Translations under genes and position numbers: made by a program
The notes under the pieces: model-generated
What the model was told of the DNA's origin: nothing
The model's input: the letters and a program-made list of their open reading frames with translations, nothing else
The model's database searches: none
NCBI RefSeq assembly: GCF_016865365.1
Contig: NZ_AP024469.1
Location: 2,262,501 to 2,326,500 of the forward strand
Origin: Geobacter sp. SVR
GTDB lineage: Bacteria > Desulfobacterota > Desulfuromonadia > Geobacterales > Pseudopelobacteraceae
Direction: 5' to 3'
DNA length: 64,000 nt
Shown: in pieces, positions 47,622 through 56,043 of the stretch
Layout of the letters: every line of letters starts with the position of its first letter
How positions within the stretch are numbered: position 1 is the first letter of the stretch

Positions 47622-47645
47622 CCTGTTTCCGTTCGCGGGGACAGG
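47622..47645 (+). other. Intra-operon hairpin between cheY and cheA
   Basis: 10-bp stem CCTGTTTCCG (47622-47631) and CGGGGACAGG (47636-47645), with two G-U pairs in RNA and a TTCG tetraloop. It begins right after the cheY stop and lacks a T-run. Confidence 0.6.
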
Positions 47646-47695
47646 CTTGAGCAATCCTGTTTCATAAACTCCGGCCGTTTGACTGGTTTACCTCC

Positions 47696-49789
47696 ATGAC
47701 TCTGGGCTCATCAGCACATAAAGCGGTCAAGGACTTCCTGGCAGAGGCCGAGGAAATCACGGACCAACTGGGCAGCGAGCTGGCCGATCTGGCTGACAGG
47801 GCCGACAGCGGAGACTTCAATCCTGACCTGCTCAATTCCATATTTCGCGGAGCCCATTCCCTCAAGGGGCTGGCGGGCATGTTCGGCTTCAGCGAAATCT
47901 CGGAGTTGTCCCACAACATGGAAAACCTGCTGGACTGGCTGCGTCTCGGGAAGCTGAAGCTCGAGCCGCCGGTGATTTCCGTTCTTTTCGAATCCCACGA
48001 GTTGCTCAATTCCATCATCCGCAGCCTTGCGGATCAAAAACCGGATACCCATGCCGACGGGATAGCTGCCTGTGTGGCCAGAATCAATGCCTGCCTGTCT
48101 CCCCCCGAACAGCAGCCCGAAGCGTCGCCCCTCCTGCAGCTCGGTCTGTCCGAACGGGTGCTTGCTTCGCTGACAGAGTATGAGGAACACCGCCTTCTGG
48201 ACAACTACGACAGGGGCCGGAACATCTTCCGCATTCACACATCCTTCGATCTGACCACGTTCGACGTCGATCTGTCCCTGGTTTCGGAGAAGCTCAAGTC
48301 CTGCGGGGAAATCATCAGCACCCTTCCCAGCACCGATGGCACCATGGACACCAGCATCGATTTCGACCTGCTGTACGGTACGACCGGGGAAGCCGAAGAG
48401 CTGGAACAGCTGGTTGAAAATTACAGCATCAACATCGTGTTATTAGGCAAAAAACCGCTGGCGGAACCGGAAACGATTCCGCCGGAGCCGAACCTGTCAT
48501 TGCCTGTGGTGTCCCCGGCAGAACAGACCATGGCTCCGCCGCCCGCTTCAATCAATCCGCCGCCTGCTCCGGCAGGGGGGGATGACTCCTCGTCGGCAAA
48601 AAGCATGAGCCGCACCGTACGTGTGGATATCGGCAAGCTGGACGATCTGATGAACATCGTCGGTGAACTGGTGCTGGCCCATTCGTCGATCGCTTCCCTT
48701 GCCACCCGGATGCGCAACGAGGGTTTTTCCCGTATGGCGATCGAACTGGGCAAATCTGCCAAGGGGCTTGAGCGTAAACTGACCGACCTGCAGAAAGGGG
48801 TCATGGAGATCCGGATGATTCCGGTCGGCCAGTTGTATGAAAAAATGTCCCGCATCGTGCGCAAGATCTCCCGTGAGCAGGGCAAGAAGGTGGAGCTGAA
48901 GTTCCACGGCGCTGAGACCGAGCTCGACAAACTGATCGTGGAGGATATTTCCGACCCGATGATGCATATCATCCGGAACGCCATCGATCACGGGATCGAG
49001 CCCCCCGAACAGCGCCTGGCCCTGGGCAAGGACGAGAAGGGCACCATTACCATCGCCTCCTACTCCAAAGGCAACCATGTCGTGATCGAGGTCCAGGACG
49101 ACGGCGGCGGTATCGACGTTCAAAAGATCAAAACAAAGGCGCTGCAGAAGGGGCTTGTACACGATGTCGGCACCGTCTCGGACAAGGAAGCACTGGATTT
49201 CATCTTCCTGCCCGGTTTCTCCACCACCGATCAGATCAGCGAGGTGTCGGGACGCGGGGTCGGAATGGATGTCGTCAGGAACAACATCACCTCCATTTCG
49301 GGCATGGTCGACATCGAAACCAGCCAGGGGGCAGGGACCCGCTTCATCATCACCTTGCCGATCACCCTGGCCATCATCAAGGTGCTGATCATCTCCTGTG
49401 CCGGGAGGACCTATGCCCTGCCGATCACCTCGGTGCTCGAATCGCTGATCCTCCACGAACGGGATATAAAGTCGGTCGAGCGCAAAGAGGTCATCCAACT
49501 GCGGGAAACGACCCTTCCACTGCTCAGGCTCGATGCCTTTTTCGGCATCGGACGCCAGGAGAGGCGTCCGGACGAATTTTACGTGGTGGTGGTAGGGGTC
49601 GCCGAAAAACGGCTGGGTATCGTCGTGGATGACCTGCTGGGGCAGCAGGATATCGTCATCAAGTCCCTGGGCGAATCGTTCAAGAAATTCCGCGGCATTT
49701 CGGGGGCTGCCGACCTGGGTGACCAGCGTACCATCCTGGTGCTCGATGTGGGGGGGATGATTGCCGAAGCCATGAAGAGCGGTACCTGA
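47696..49789 (+). CDS. cheA: Chemotaxis histidine kinase CheA
   Basis: 697-residue sensor kinase of the chemosensory array. The HPt domain has the phosphorylated H54 (GAHSLKGLAG); about 145-255 is a P2-like domain; a Pro-rich linker (about 255-300) leads to the dimerisation helix, the GHKL ATPase with IIRNAIDHGIE, QDDGGGID and the GRGVGMDVV box, and the C-terminal CheW-like P5 domain. All catalytic motifs look intact. It is second in the operon and should phosphorylate CheY and CheB. Confidence 0.96.
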   Translation: MTLGSSAHKAVKDFLAEAEEITDQLGSELADLADRADSGDFNPDLLNSIFRGAHSLKGLAGMFGFSEISELSHNMENLLDWLRLGKLKLEPPVISVLFESHELLNSIIRSLADQKPDTHADGIAACVARINACLSPPEQQPEASPLLQLGLSERVLASLTEYEEHRLLDNYDRGRNIFRIHTSFDLTTFDVDLSLVSEKLKSCGEIISTLPSTDGTMDTSIDFDLLYGTTGEAEELEQLVENYSINIVLLGKKPLAEPETIPPEPNLSLPVVSPAEQTMAPPPASINPPPAPAGGDDSSSAKSMSRTVRVDIGKLDDLMNIVGELVLAHSSIASLATRMRNEGFSRMAIELGKSAKGLERKLTDLQKGVMEIRMIPVGQLYEKMSRIVRKISREQGKKVELKFHGAETELDKLIVEDISDPMMHIIRNAIDHGIEPPEQRLALGKDEKGTITIASYSKGNHVVIEVQDDGGGIDVQKIKTKALQKGLVHDVGTVSDKEALDFIFLPGFSTTDQISEVSGRGVGMDVVRNNITSISGMVDIETSQGAGTRFIITLPITLAIIKVLIISCAGRTYALPITSVLESLILHERDIKSVERKEVIQLRETTLPLLRLDAFFGIGRQERRPDEFYVVVVGVAEKRLGIVVDDLLGQQDIVIKSLGESFKKFRGISGAADLGDQRTILVLDVGGMIAEAMKSGT

Positions 49790-49791
49790 TC

Positions 49792-50592
49792 ATGTACAAA
49801 CGTTACTTCGGGTTTACGGAAAAGCCTTTCAGCAAAACGCCTGACCCTCGTTTCCTGTTTTTCAGCAGAGGCCATGAAGAGGCCCTGGCCAGACTGGAAT
49901 TCGTTGTGGAGGAACGGGAGATCGCCGTTCTGACCGGTGATATCGGCTGCGGCAAGACCACCATTTCCCGTGCCCTGATGGATAGGCTCGGTGACAGGTA
50001 CCGCTTCTGTTACATCGTCAACCCGCGTCTGAATGCGCTCGAATTCCTGCGCGCCACGGCCCGGCTGCTGGACGTTGAAAGGCCGGCCGCCTCCAAGAAC
50101 GAGGTGCTGGAGCAGATAAATGCCGTTATCTACGATCACTATCTGAAAGGTATCTGTCCGGTCATAGTGGTCGATGAGGCCCAGATGATCGCAGATGCGG
50201 AAGTATTCGACGAGATCAGGCTTCTGACCAACTTTCAGCTGGATGCCCATAATCTCCTGGCCGTGGTTATCATGGGGCAGCCCGAACTGCGCAGCATGCT
50301 TTCATCGCCGCGTTTCGAGCCGCTTCGTCAGCGAATCGCACTCCATTACCACCTCTGCCCGCTTTCGCTGGAGGAAACCATGGAATACCTCGATTTCAGG
50401 CTGGAGATGGCTGGCGGGGAGGCGGGCCTGTTCACCCCCGATGCCGTGCAGAAGGTTTACGAGCTGACCGGCGGAGTGCCGCGCAAGATCAATTCAGTGG
50501 CCACCAATGCCTTGCTGGTGGCATACGGAAATGATGCCGCCCTGATCGACTCCGCCATCATAAACGAAATCAAAGATGAAATGATGATGTAG
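49792..50592 (+). CDS. ExeA-type AAA+ ATPase
   Basis: 266 residues. The opening YFGFTEKPFSKTPDPRFLFFS is typical of ExeA/GspA-type ATPases of the general secretion pathway. Walker A is GDIGCGKTT and Walker B VIVVDEAQMI, followed by a sensor region and GVPRKIN. Full GspA proteins continue with a membrane helix and a peptidoglycan-binding domain; both are absent, so this is a soluble form. It starts 2 bp after the cheA stop, which puts it firmly in the chemosensory operon. Its role there is unknown. Confidence 0.85.
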   Translation: MYKRYFGFTEKPFSKTPDPRFLFFSRGHEEALARLEFVVEEREIAVLTGDIGCGKTTISRALMDRLGDRYRFCYIVNPRLNALEFLRATARLLDVERPAASKNEVLEQINAVIYDHYLKGICPVIVVDEAQMIADAEVFDEIRLLTNFQLDAHNLLAVVIMGQPELRSMLSSPRFEPLRQRIALHYHLCPLSLEETMEYLDFRLEMAGGEAGLFTPDAVQKVYELTGGVPRKINSVATNALLVAYGNDAALIDSAIINEIKDEMMM

Positions 50593-50602
50593 GCAGGGGA
50601 TA

Positions 50603-51349
50603 ATGGATCTGGCCAAAATAAGAAAAAAAGCCCGCCAGCAGGAACGGGCGCCGCTGCCGGAACGTCCCGCCCTTTGCCAGCCGGAGGTGTCGGAACTCCT
50701 GCCGCTGCCCGAGCCGAGGGAGATGCCCGTACCGGTACCGGAGATGGCGTTTGTCAATGTCAATACGCCCGCCGTGCCCGACGCTCCGGCCGTTGCGAAA
50801 AAGCCTCGCAGAAGAACGGTATCCGATCCGGTTGCGCTCCTGCTTGCCGGGAGGGAGGCTGCCGGCTGCGATGAGGATCTGCAGGCTGTTTCCAGTGAAT
50901 TATCCAACGCACCGATCGAAGAATACGAAGAATTTCTCTGCATCCGGGTGGCTGACGAAACGTACGGCATCAACATCATGCAGATCAAGGAGATCATAAA
51001 ACCGAGGCCGGTAACCGAAGTGCCCCGGTCCCCCTCCTTTGTGTCCGGGGTGATTTCCCTGAGAGGCGTGATTACCCCGATCATCGATCTGCTCGTCCGT
51101 CTCGGACTCGACAGGGAATCCGCCACCGGGAAAGAGCGGGTGGTGGTGGTCAAAAACGGCAACGAACTCTGCGGCCTGATGGTGGATGAGGTCACCAAGG
51201 TGGTCCGCATCCCGAAGAACAGCTTTGAAGCCGCTCCGGCCGTTCTCGAAGGTATTGACCGCGATTTCGTCAAGGGAATCGGCCGTGCAGAGGGGCTGAT
51301 GATCATACTGCTCCATATCGAGGCGATCGCCGATATAGACCTGATGTAG
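50603..51349 (+). CDS. cheW: CheW-like protein with N-terminal extension
   Basis: 248 residues. The C-terminal ~140 residues are a CheW domain (FLCIRVADETYGINIMQIKEI, then the GVISLRGVITPIIDL core). CheW couples receptors to CheA. The first ~105 residues are a Pro/Glu/Arg-rich, probably disordered extension with no known domain, unusual for CheW; it could reach another partner such as the ATPase encoded just upstream. GGCAGGGGA precedes the ATG. Confidence 0.88.
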   Translation: MDLAKIRKKARQQERAPLPERPALCQPEVSELLPLPEPREMPVPVPEMAFVNVNTPAVPDAPAVAKKPRRRTVSDPVALLLAGREAAGCDEDLQAVSSELSNAPIEEYEEFLCIRVADETYGINIMQIKEIIKPRPVTEVPRSPSFVSGVISLRGVITPIIDLLVRLGLDRESATGKERVVVVKNGNELCGLMVDEVTKVVRIPKNSFEAAPAVLEGIDRDFVKGIGRAEGLMIILLHIEAIADIDLM

Positions 51350-51372
51350 CCACTGACGAGGGCGCTTTCCGA

Positions 51373-51894
51373 ATGGAGAGACCGGCGGGAACGCCTTTGG
51401 GACATGACCACGTTCATTTCGCTAGCAACCAACTGAAGATGGGCCGGAGCATCTGCCAAGGCATGAACAAAGAACTCACGGAAATACAGCTGGCCTGTTT
51501 CAGTCTGGGTGAGACCCTCTTTGCCGTGGATATCATGCGCATCAGGGAGATCGTACAGCCCCAGAGGTTGTCATGCCTGCCCGGTTCCTCCAGCATGGTG
51601 GAAGGGGTCATCAATCTCCGCGGAAACATCATTCCGGTCATGAACCTGCGCCGGCGTTTCGGCCTGCCCCCGGTCCCGGAAGACAAGCCGGCCAAGTTTC
51701 TGATCGTGTCGCTCGCACGGCAGGCCCTGGCGCTGGTGGTTGACGAAGTGCTGGAAGTCATCGCGGTGCCGGCCGGCGATATAAAGCCCCCCCCCGATGT
51801 GGACGAGGGGGTCGGCGCCGAATGGCTGCTGGGAGTCTGCCTGTCGCAGGAGCGCCTGTTCATGATTCTGGACATCGATTCGCTCCTGGGATAA
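51373..51894 (+). CDS. cheW: CheW coupling protein
   Basis: Second CheW, 173 residues. The fold starts near residue 34 (EIQLACFSLGETLFAVDI) and has VEGVINLRGNIIPVMNLR. The start is uncertain: ATG 51373 has GAGGG 10 nt before it, but the first 30 residues show no CheW similarity and ATG 51463 (MNKELTEIQ) would give a standard 143-residue CheW. Two CheW proteins suggest more than one receptor type or array position. Confidence 0.88.
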   Translation: MERPAGTPLGHDHVHFASNQLKMGRSICQGMNKELTEIQLACFSLGETLFAVDIMRIREIVQPQRLSCLPGSSSMVEGVINLRGNIIPVMNLRRRFGLPPVPEDKPAKFLIVSLARQALALVVDEVLEVIAVPAGDIKPPPDVDEGVGAEWLLGVCLSQERLFMILDIDSLLG

Positions 51895-51949
51895 TGGGAC
51901 CAGGTTACGGTGTCCCGGCAGACGCTGGTTGATTTTTCAGGACATTTTG

Positions 51950-51982
51950 CGAATCCGTGGCTCTGACCGTGTCACGGATTCG
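51950..51982 (+). other. Intra-operon hairpin before the HEAT-repeat gene
   Basis: Perfect 10-bp stem CGAATCCGTG (51950-51959) and CACGGATTCG (51973-51982) with a 13-nt loop, 26 bp before the GTG start. No T-run follows. Confidence 0.6.
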
Positions 51983-52008
51983 GCGGTATTCTGCAAGGGA
52001 GCATTCTG

Positions 52009-54015
52009 GTGGAGAGTCACGCGGATATACGACAGGCCCTGAGATCGTCGGATGAAGAAACCCGGCGGGAGGCTGTGCATGCCCTGAGGGGAAAATCCTT
52101 GTCTGAATCCCGGGATGCCCTGTTTGTCGGCTTGGCCGATGTCAGTTGGAGAGTCCGCAAGGAAGCGGTCGACGTATTCGTTGCTGCCGACCCGGAAGAG
52201 GCCTGCATAACCGATCTGTTGGAGTTCCTGCGTAACGGCGACAACGCCGGCCTGAGGAATTCCGCCGCGGAAGCCATCATCAGGCTGGGGCTCCGCGCTG
52301 CAACACCGCTGATCGGGATGGTGCACGATGATGAGGCGGATGTCCGCAAATTCGTGGTCGATGTCATGGGAACAATCGCCGACGCCGGTTTTGTGCCCGT
52401 TCTGCTTGCCACCCTTTCGGACCCCGATGTCAACGTGGCTGCCGCAGCTGCCGAGCATCTGGGCAACATCGGCGATTCGAGCGTGGTCCCCGCGCTGATC
52501 GACAGCATTATCGGCAACGATGCACTCATTTTCCGCTTCAGTGCTCTGACCGCCCTGGGAAAGCTCTCCTCGCACCTGGCAGTCCCGGCAGAGATCATTG
52601 CGCTGGCGAAACAGGATATTCTCCGCGCCAGTGTCTACGAATGCCTCGGAAGCATCGGCGACGATTCGGTCGCGCCTATCCTTCTGAAAGGCTTCCGGTC
52701 CCGTCAGAAAAGCAGCCGCAGATCAGCCATCACGGCCTGGTATCGGATATTTTCACGTTCAAGCGTTACCGCGCGCGCAGTCATGGAGAATTCCCTGCTG
52801 AATCTGAAGGGAAGCACCGTGCTGCCCTTGCTGATCGAGTCATTCGATGCCGAGGACGCCGGCCTGGCCGAGGCGGTGACGGCTATATTGGGAATAACGG
52901 GCGACACGAGAAGCGCCACCACGCTGCTGAACGCCTTTGCAAACGAGCGTTATACCGGCATCGCCCTGACTTCATTGAAACGGCTGGGTGAGGACGGCCT
53001 GGCTGCACTCCTGACGCTGTACCAGGAGGCGGACGAGGTTTCCCGTTCCGCCATCTGTACCGTGGTGGGCGAGTTGGCGTGTCCGACCGGCAGCGACGTT
53101 ATCCAGGAGGCATTGGGCGATGCCTCCCCCATGGTCCGCAAGGCTGCGGCCTCGGCAGCCGGCAGGCTCGGCATGACCGATTGCATTTCGACCGTCGTAT
53201 CTCTGCTGGAGGATTCGGACCCAGAGGTCACCTCCGTCGCCATTGCCTGTCTCAAGCATCTGGCCGCTCTCGACCGAAACGCCATTCAGAACGTAGTCAG
53301 GGAACTGGGGGTATCCGATCAGGCTGAAAAGCGCCGCAATGCTGCCGTTCTGAGCGCCACGCTGGGTGACGGCGATACCCTTTCCCTGCTGGTAAAGGAT
53401 GAAGATCCCGGCGTGCGGCAGATAGCGGTATCGGCGATCGGCTCCCTGCATCTGCCGGTGCATTGCAGCGTTCTTCTGCTCGCATTGGTCGACGAAGACC
53501 CGGATGTCCGCATTGCGGCCGCGGAAGCGTTGGGGGAGGTCGGTGGGACCGAGGTCGTGGAACCCCTCGTCCATGCCATGGAAGACGAAGACTGCTGGGT
53601 GCAGTGTGCGGTGCTGAGAGCCATTGCCGGAATCGAGCAGGACCGCGCCTTTTCGGTGATGGAATCTCTGGTTCCGCATGCCGAAGAGCTATTGATGGTC
53701 ACCTGCCTGGAACTGCTGGAATCGATCGGAAATCGCGCGGCATTCGAGTTGGTAGAAACGGTGCTCGACCATCCCGATCATGAGATCATGATGCAGGCGG
53801 TCGGAATTCTTACCCGCCAAGGTGGAGAGTGGCTCGGTTCCAACGCGGAACGGCTTTTATCGCACCCCAATCATGCAGTCAGAGCCGCCTGGATAGATCT
53901 GGTGGCCGGTCTCCCCGCTGAGGATGCCCGGCATTTTCTCTCACGTGCCGAAAAGATAGAAAACGATCCCCAGCTCAGACTCCGGATCGTACGCCTGCTG
54001 GAAAGCCTCACATGA
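52009..54015 (+). CDS. HEAT-repeat protein
   Basis: 668 residues made nearly entirely of HEAT-like helical repeats (PBS-lyase type), about 20 in tandem. Typical units are DVSWRVRKEAVDVF, DSDPEVTSVAIACL and DEDPDVRIAAAEALGEVGG. No signal peptide, membrane helix or catalytic domain is seen. HEAT solenoids bind proteins, so it is probably a scaffold in this chemosensory pathway. The start is GTG 52009 with CAAGGGAG upstream. It overlaps cheR by 4 bp. Confidence 0.88.
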   Translation: MESHADIRQALRSSDEETRREAVHALRGKSLSESRDALFVGLADVSWRVRKEAVDVFVAADPEEACITDLLEFLRNGDNAGLRNSAAEAIIRLGLRAATPLIGMVHDDEADVRKFVVDVMGTIADAGFVPVLLATLSDPDVNVAAAAAEHLGNIGDSSVVPALIDSIIGNDALIFRFSALTALGKLSSHLAVPAEIIALAKQDILRASVYECLGSIGDDSVAPILLKGFRSRQKSSRRSAITAWYRIFSRSSVTARAVMENSLLNLKGSTVLPLLIESFDAEDAGLAEAVTAILGITGDTRSATTLLNAFANERYTGIALTSLKRLGEDGLAALLTLYQEADEVSRSAICTVVGELACPTGSDVIQEALGDASPMVRKAAASAAGRLGMTDCISTVVSLLEDSDPEVTSVAIACLKHLAALDRNAIQNVVRELGVSDQAEKRRNAAVLSATLGDGDTLSLLVKDEDPGVRQIAVSAIGSLHLPVHCSVLLLALVDEDPDVRIAAAEALGEVGGTEVVEPLVHAMEDEDCWVQCAVLRAIAGIEQDRAFSVMESLVPHAEELLMVTCLELLESIGNRAAFELVETVLDHPDHEIMMQAVGILTRQGGEWLGSNAERLLSHPNHAVRAAWIDLVAGLPAEDARHFLSRAEKIENDPQLRLRIVRLLESLT

Positions 54016-54890
54016 CACTCGCTCCGTGCACGGCACAACTGATGAGTGACGAAGAGTTCCTGCTGTTTCGCGACAGCATCTACAAACATTGCGGCATCTA
54101 CTTTGACGAGGATTCTAAATACCTGCTGGAAAAGCGGCTCTCCCGGCGCCTGACGGCTCTCAACATTGCAACCTATCGGGAATATTATCAGTTCTTGAAG
54201 TACAACCGCAGAAAAGATCAGGAAATGATGGATATCATGGATATCCTCACCACCAATGAAACCTATTTCTTTCGCGAATCGTACCAACTCAAGGCTTTTA
54301 CCGATGAAATCATCCCGGAGTTGATCAAGACGAAGTCAGCCAAGGGAGATCATACCCTGCGCATCTGGAGCGCCGGCTGTTCCACCGGCGAAGAACCCTA
54401 TACGATTGCCATGCTGATCCGCGATATTTCGGCGCTGCACGGCTGGAACATAGAAATTATCGGTACCGACATCAGCCAGCGCGTATTGCAGCACGCCCGG
54501 CGCGGGGTCTACGGCAAGACTTCGTTTCGCGCAACCGATGACTGGTACCTGAAGCGCTTCTTTCAACAGCAGGATGACGGCCAGAGGGTGACTGATGAAA
54601 TCCGGGAGCTGGTGACCATCAGCCATCTCAACCTGTTCGATACGCACCGTATGATGATGCTCGGCAAAATGGATTTGATTTTCTGCAGGAATGTCATAAT
54701 TTATTTCGATCTGGCAGCTAAAAAAAAGGTAGTCGAATCATTTCATAAAACCCTCTTTGATGGAGGTTTTCTACTTCTTGGGCACTCCGAGTCACTGATG
54801 AACATTTCCACACAATTCACACTGCGTCATTTCAAGAATGACATGATCTATCAAAAGCCCGAAAGGTCCGCACCCGGGGGGCTGTCGTGA
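54012..54890 (+). CDS. cheR: Chemoreceptor methyltransferase CheR
   Basis: Methylates Glu residues of chemoreceptors with SAM. The 292-residue protein has the N-terminal helical domain, [10 protein letters not shown], the SAM site [15 protein letters not shown] and the CRNVIIYFD motif. It overlaps its neighbours on both sides by 4 bp. A receptor must be encoded elsewhere. Confidence 0.95.
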   Translation: MTLAPCTAQLMSDEEFLLFRDSIYKHCGIYFDEDSKYLLEKRLSRRLTALNIATYREYYQFLKYNRRKDQEMMDIMDILTTNETYFFRESYQLKAFTDEIIPELIKTKSAKGDHTLRIWSAGCSTGEEPYTIAMLIRDISALHGWNIEIIGTDISQRVLQHARRGVYGKTSFRATDDWYLKRFFQQQDDGQRVTDEIRELVTISHLNLFDTHRMMMLGKMDLIFCRNVIIYFDLAAKKKVVESFHKTLFDGGFLLLGHSESLMNISTQFTLRHFKNDMIYQKPERSAPGGLS

Positions 54891-55957
54891 AGAATATCAG
54901 GGTCGTGGTCGTCGACGATTCGGCCTTCAGCAGGCGCACCATCACCAAGATGCTCGACCGCATCGAAGGGGTCGAGGTGGTGGGGTATGCCATCAATGGG
55001 GAAGAGGGCATCCAGAAGGTGATCGCCCTCAAGCCTGACTTGGTTACCCTTGATCTGCAGATGCCCAAGATGGATGGCTTCACGCTGCTGCGGATTTTGA
55101 CGGCCAGGTTTTCGGTCCCGGTCATTGTGATCAGTGCGCTCAGCGGGGCTGAAGAGGTGTTCAAGGCGCTGGAACTGGGAGCCTTCGATTTCATTGCCAA
55201 GCCGTCCAGCAGTGCCTCCACCGATCTTCTGACGATCCGCGGGGACCTGCAGCAGAAAGTCCTGCAGGTACTGAACCTCAAGCCCGGACGCCTCCGCCAG
55301 CACCAAGTACCCCTTCCCGAGGGTGAACAGCCTGAGCAGCGTCAAGACTTTCATCCCGCCCGCAGTGTGGAGAACAAGCGTCCGGTCAGTGTTGTTGCCA
55401 TAGGTGCTTCAACGGGGGGGCCTCCTGCCTTGCAGGGCATTTTTTCCTCGTTTGAAAAGCATTACCCCTTTGCAGTCGTTGTTTCGCAGCATATGCCGGC
55501 CGGCTTCACCCGTGCCTTTGCCGAACGTCTCAACCGGAACTGCGCCTTTACGGTGAAAGAGGCGGAAGATGGCGATCCGGTGCTGCCCGGTCATGTTCTT
55601 ATCGCTCCCGGGGGAAAGAACCTCCTTTTCGAACACCGTGGAGGAGAGGTGACGGCCAGGGTAGTGTCTCCCACGCCGGCCGACCGCTTTATCCCGTCCG
55701 TGGATGTCATGTTCGAGTCCTGCGCCTCGATCTTTCGCGACCGCCTGGTGGCCGTGGTCCTGACCGGCATGGGAAACGACGGCAGCAAGGGCATTCTGTC
55801 GGTCAAGCAGCAGGGAGGGTACGTTATTTCAGAATCAGAGGAAAGCGCCGTGGTTTTCGGGATGCCGCGCGAGGCTATCGCCACCGGCGTTGTCGACCGG
55901 GTGGCGCCGCTGCGGCATGTAGCCCGCGAAATCCTGGCCAAATGCGTAGTGGAATGA
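54887..55957 (+). CDS. cheB: Chemoreceptor glutamate methylesterase CheB
   Basis: Removes methyl groups from receptors when phosphorylated. The 356-residue protein has a receiver with D in [11 protein letters not shown], a linker, and a methylesterase domain with the catalytic Ser in [10 protein letters not shown], His in SQHMPAGF and Asp in GMGNDGS. The start codon is GTG, in a GTGA overlap with cheR. Last gene of the chemosensory operon. Confidence 0.96.
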   Translation: MKNIRVVVVDDSAFSRRTITKMLDRIEGVEVVGYAINGEEGIQKVIALKPDLVTLDLQMPKMDGFTLLRILTARFSVPVIVISALSGAEEVFKALELGAFDFIAKPSSSASTDLLTIRGDLQQKVLQVLNLKPGRLRQHQVPLPEGEQPEQRQDFHPARSVENKRPVSVVAIGASTGGPPALQGIFSSFEKHYPFAVVVSQHMPAGFTRAFAERLNRNCAFTVKEAEDGDPVLPGHVLIAPGGKNLLFEHRGGEVTARVVSPTPADRFIPSVDVMFESCASIFRDRLVAVVLTGMGNDGSKGILSVKQQGGYVISESEESAVVFGMPREAIATGVVDRVAPLRHVAREILAKCVVE

Positions 55958-56043
55958 TCAGGCTGCCGCGACCGGCTCTGCCGAGCCCGAGCAGCGTGAA
56001 AGTGTGATATGTTCTTATGAAAACAGAAAGGAAGGATACAGCT

